NCBI GenBank assembly: GCA_900770225.1 | Contig: CAAGJU010000211.1 | Span: forward strand, 1-5,561 | Reading direction: 5' to 3' | Origin: Lachnospiraceae bacterium | GTDB lineage: Bacteria > Bacillota > Clostridia > Lachnospirales > Lachnospiraceae | DNA: 5,561 nucleotides | Shown here: positions 4,990 through 5,561 of the stretch, in pieces | How the letters are laid out: each line of letters begins with the position of its first letter | Position numbering within the stretch: the first letter of the stretch is position 1 | The notes under the pieces: model-generated | The model's database searches: none | What the model saw: the letters and a program-made list of their open reading frames with translations, nothing else | Told to the model about the DNA's origin: nothing | Made by a program: the position numbers and the translations under genes

Positions 4990-5561
4990 TTAGCGATACG
5001 TCGGATGATACACGTGCACGCCGTCGATGCCGTTGTAGCCACGCTCTGTCATAGCGCCCGGCTCCGCGTCCTTCTCGACGCGCAGGAAGATTTCCAGATG
5101 CGAATCCAGTTCATCGATCAGATTCAGCATCAGCGCTTCCGCAAACATCGGGCGCACCACTGCGCCATACTCCGGTCTGCCATGATGCGAGAGAATCATG
5201 TGCACCAGCATTCGCTTCTTCTCATCAGGCACTTCAAACTTGTCGCATACAGAGGAAACGTACTGCGCACCGATATACAGATGGCCTTCAAGATTTCCTT
5301 CTGCGGAATATTCCTTTACAAGACCAGTCGGTCCTAAGCTGAACTCCCAGATCTTGCCGATATCGTGCAGCATAGCGCCTGTTTCCAGAAGCTCCGCATT
5401 GATTGCCGGATACACTTTAGACAGCGCGATAGCGTCTTCTACCATGCATGTCGTGTGGTACAGCAGGCCGTTGATCATCGCGTGGTGCATGAACTTGCCG
5501 CCCGGTGTATTCAGCAGATGATCCTTCTGCTCATCGAGGATATAAAGTGCGACTTTACTGA
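4990..5561 (-). CDS. HD-domain hydrolase, YhaM-like 3'-5' exoribonuclease, C-terminal part
   Basis: The frame is open from the window edge and the gene continues outside it; about 190 residues are visible. It matches the HD domain of YhaM/Cbf1-type 3'-5' exoribonucleases, which degrade RNA with metal ions bound by the HD motif. Visible metal ligands, in order, are the histidine in GGKFMHHAMINGLLYH, the HD pair in AMLHDIGKIWEF, the His in EGNLEGHLYIG, and the His pair in ILSHHGRPEYGA. The final conserved block is EALMLNLIDELDSH. It ends TYR-stop at 4990. The ATG at 5490 is internal, because conserved sequence (TPGGKF) continues upstream of it. The N-terminal OB-fold of YhaM would lie outside the window. 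A terminator after the gene shows it is its own transcription unit, probably a resident housekeeping gene. Confidence 0.88.
   Translation of the reverse strand, partial: SKVALYILDEQKDHLLNTPGGKFMHHAMINGLLYHTTCMVEDAIALSKVYPAINAELLETGAMLHDIGKIWEFSLGPTGLVKEYSAEGNLEGHLYIGAQYVSSVCDKFEVPDEKKRMLVHMILSHHGRPEYGAVVRPMFAEALMLNLIDELDSHLEIFLRVEKDAEPGAMTERGYNGIDGVHVYHPTYR

Noticed and set aside
5488..5490. ATG at 5490 as the start of the HD-domain gene
   Set aside because: Conserved YhaM-like sequence continues upstream in the same frame to the window edge, so this Met is internal and the gene is partial.

Overview
This window looks like an accessory region of a bacterial chromosome, most likely a Bacillota/Clostridia-type bacterium. 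That assignment is an inference from the clear AGGAG-type ribosome binding sites, the YhaM-like exonuclease, the short hairpin-plus-T-run terminators and the moderate GC content. Nothing here fixes the genus. Every complete gene lies on the minus strand, so the region is best read from the right end to the left. The only plus-strand gene is the tail of a transposon gene at the left edge.

Right to left: (1) 5561-4990 is the C-terminal part of an HD-domain hydrolase resembling the 3'-5' exoribonuclease YhaM, closed by a terminator at 4899-4932. (2) 4831-3433 is a probable small operon: a YdjM-like (DUF457) membrane-bound putative metal-dependent hydrolase, a 140-residue lysine-rich protein of unknown function, and a small unknown ORF whose 3' end is cut by an insertion sequence. 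(3) 3476-1651 is a complete IS200/IS605-family element, about 1.83 kb, with left-end and right-end hairpins, an HUH/Tyr transposase TnpA, an RNA-guided nuclease TnpB and a predicted right-end omega RNA. (4) 1650-1464 is an ORF fragment with no start codon, left on the far side of the insertion and followed by a UUCG-loop terminator. (5) 1353-280 is a tyrosine recombinase/integrase with a full catalytic set, ended by a symmetrical terminator. (6) 1-213, on the plus strand, is the 3' end of a second, different IS605-type tnpB with its right-end hairpin and cleavage site.

The most informative content is the pair of IS605-type elements. The tetranucleotides beside their hairpins covary with the predicted cleavage sites in the way known for IS608. 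This allows the complete element to be bounded at single-base precision, the target (TTAG) and omega-RNA guide to be predicted, and the pre-insertion locus to be reconstructed. The integrase, small unknown genes and two transposons together suggest an integrated mobile element or its remnant, but no attachment sites or structural phage genes are visible. I found no CRISPR array, rRNA or tRNA. No stretch longer than 300 bases is unexplained.
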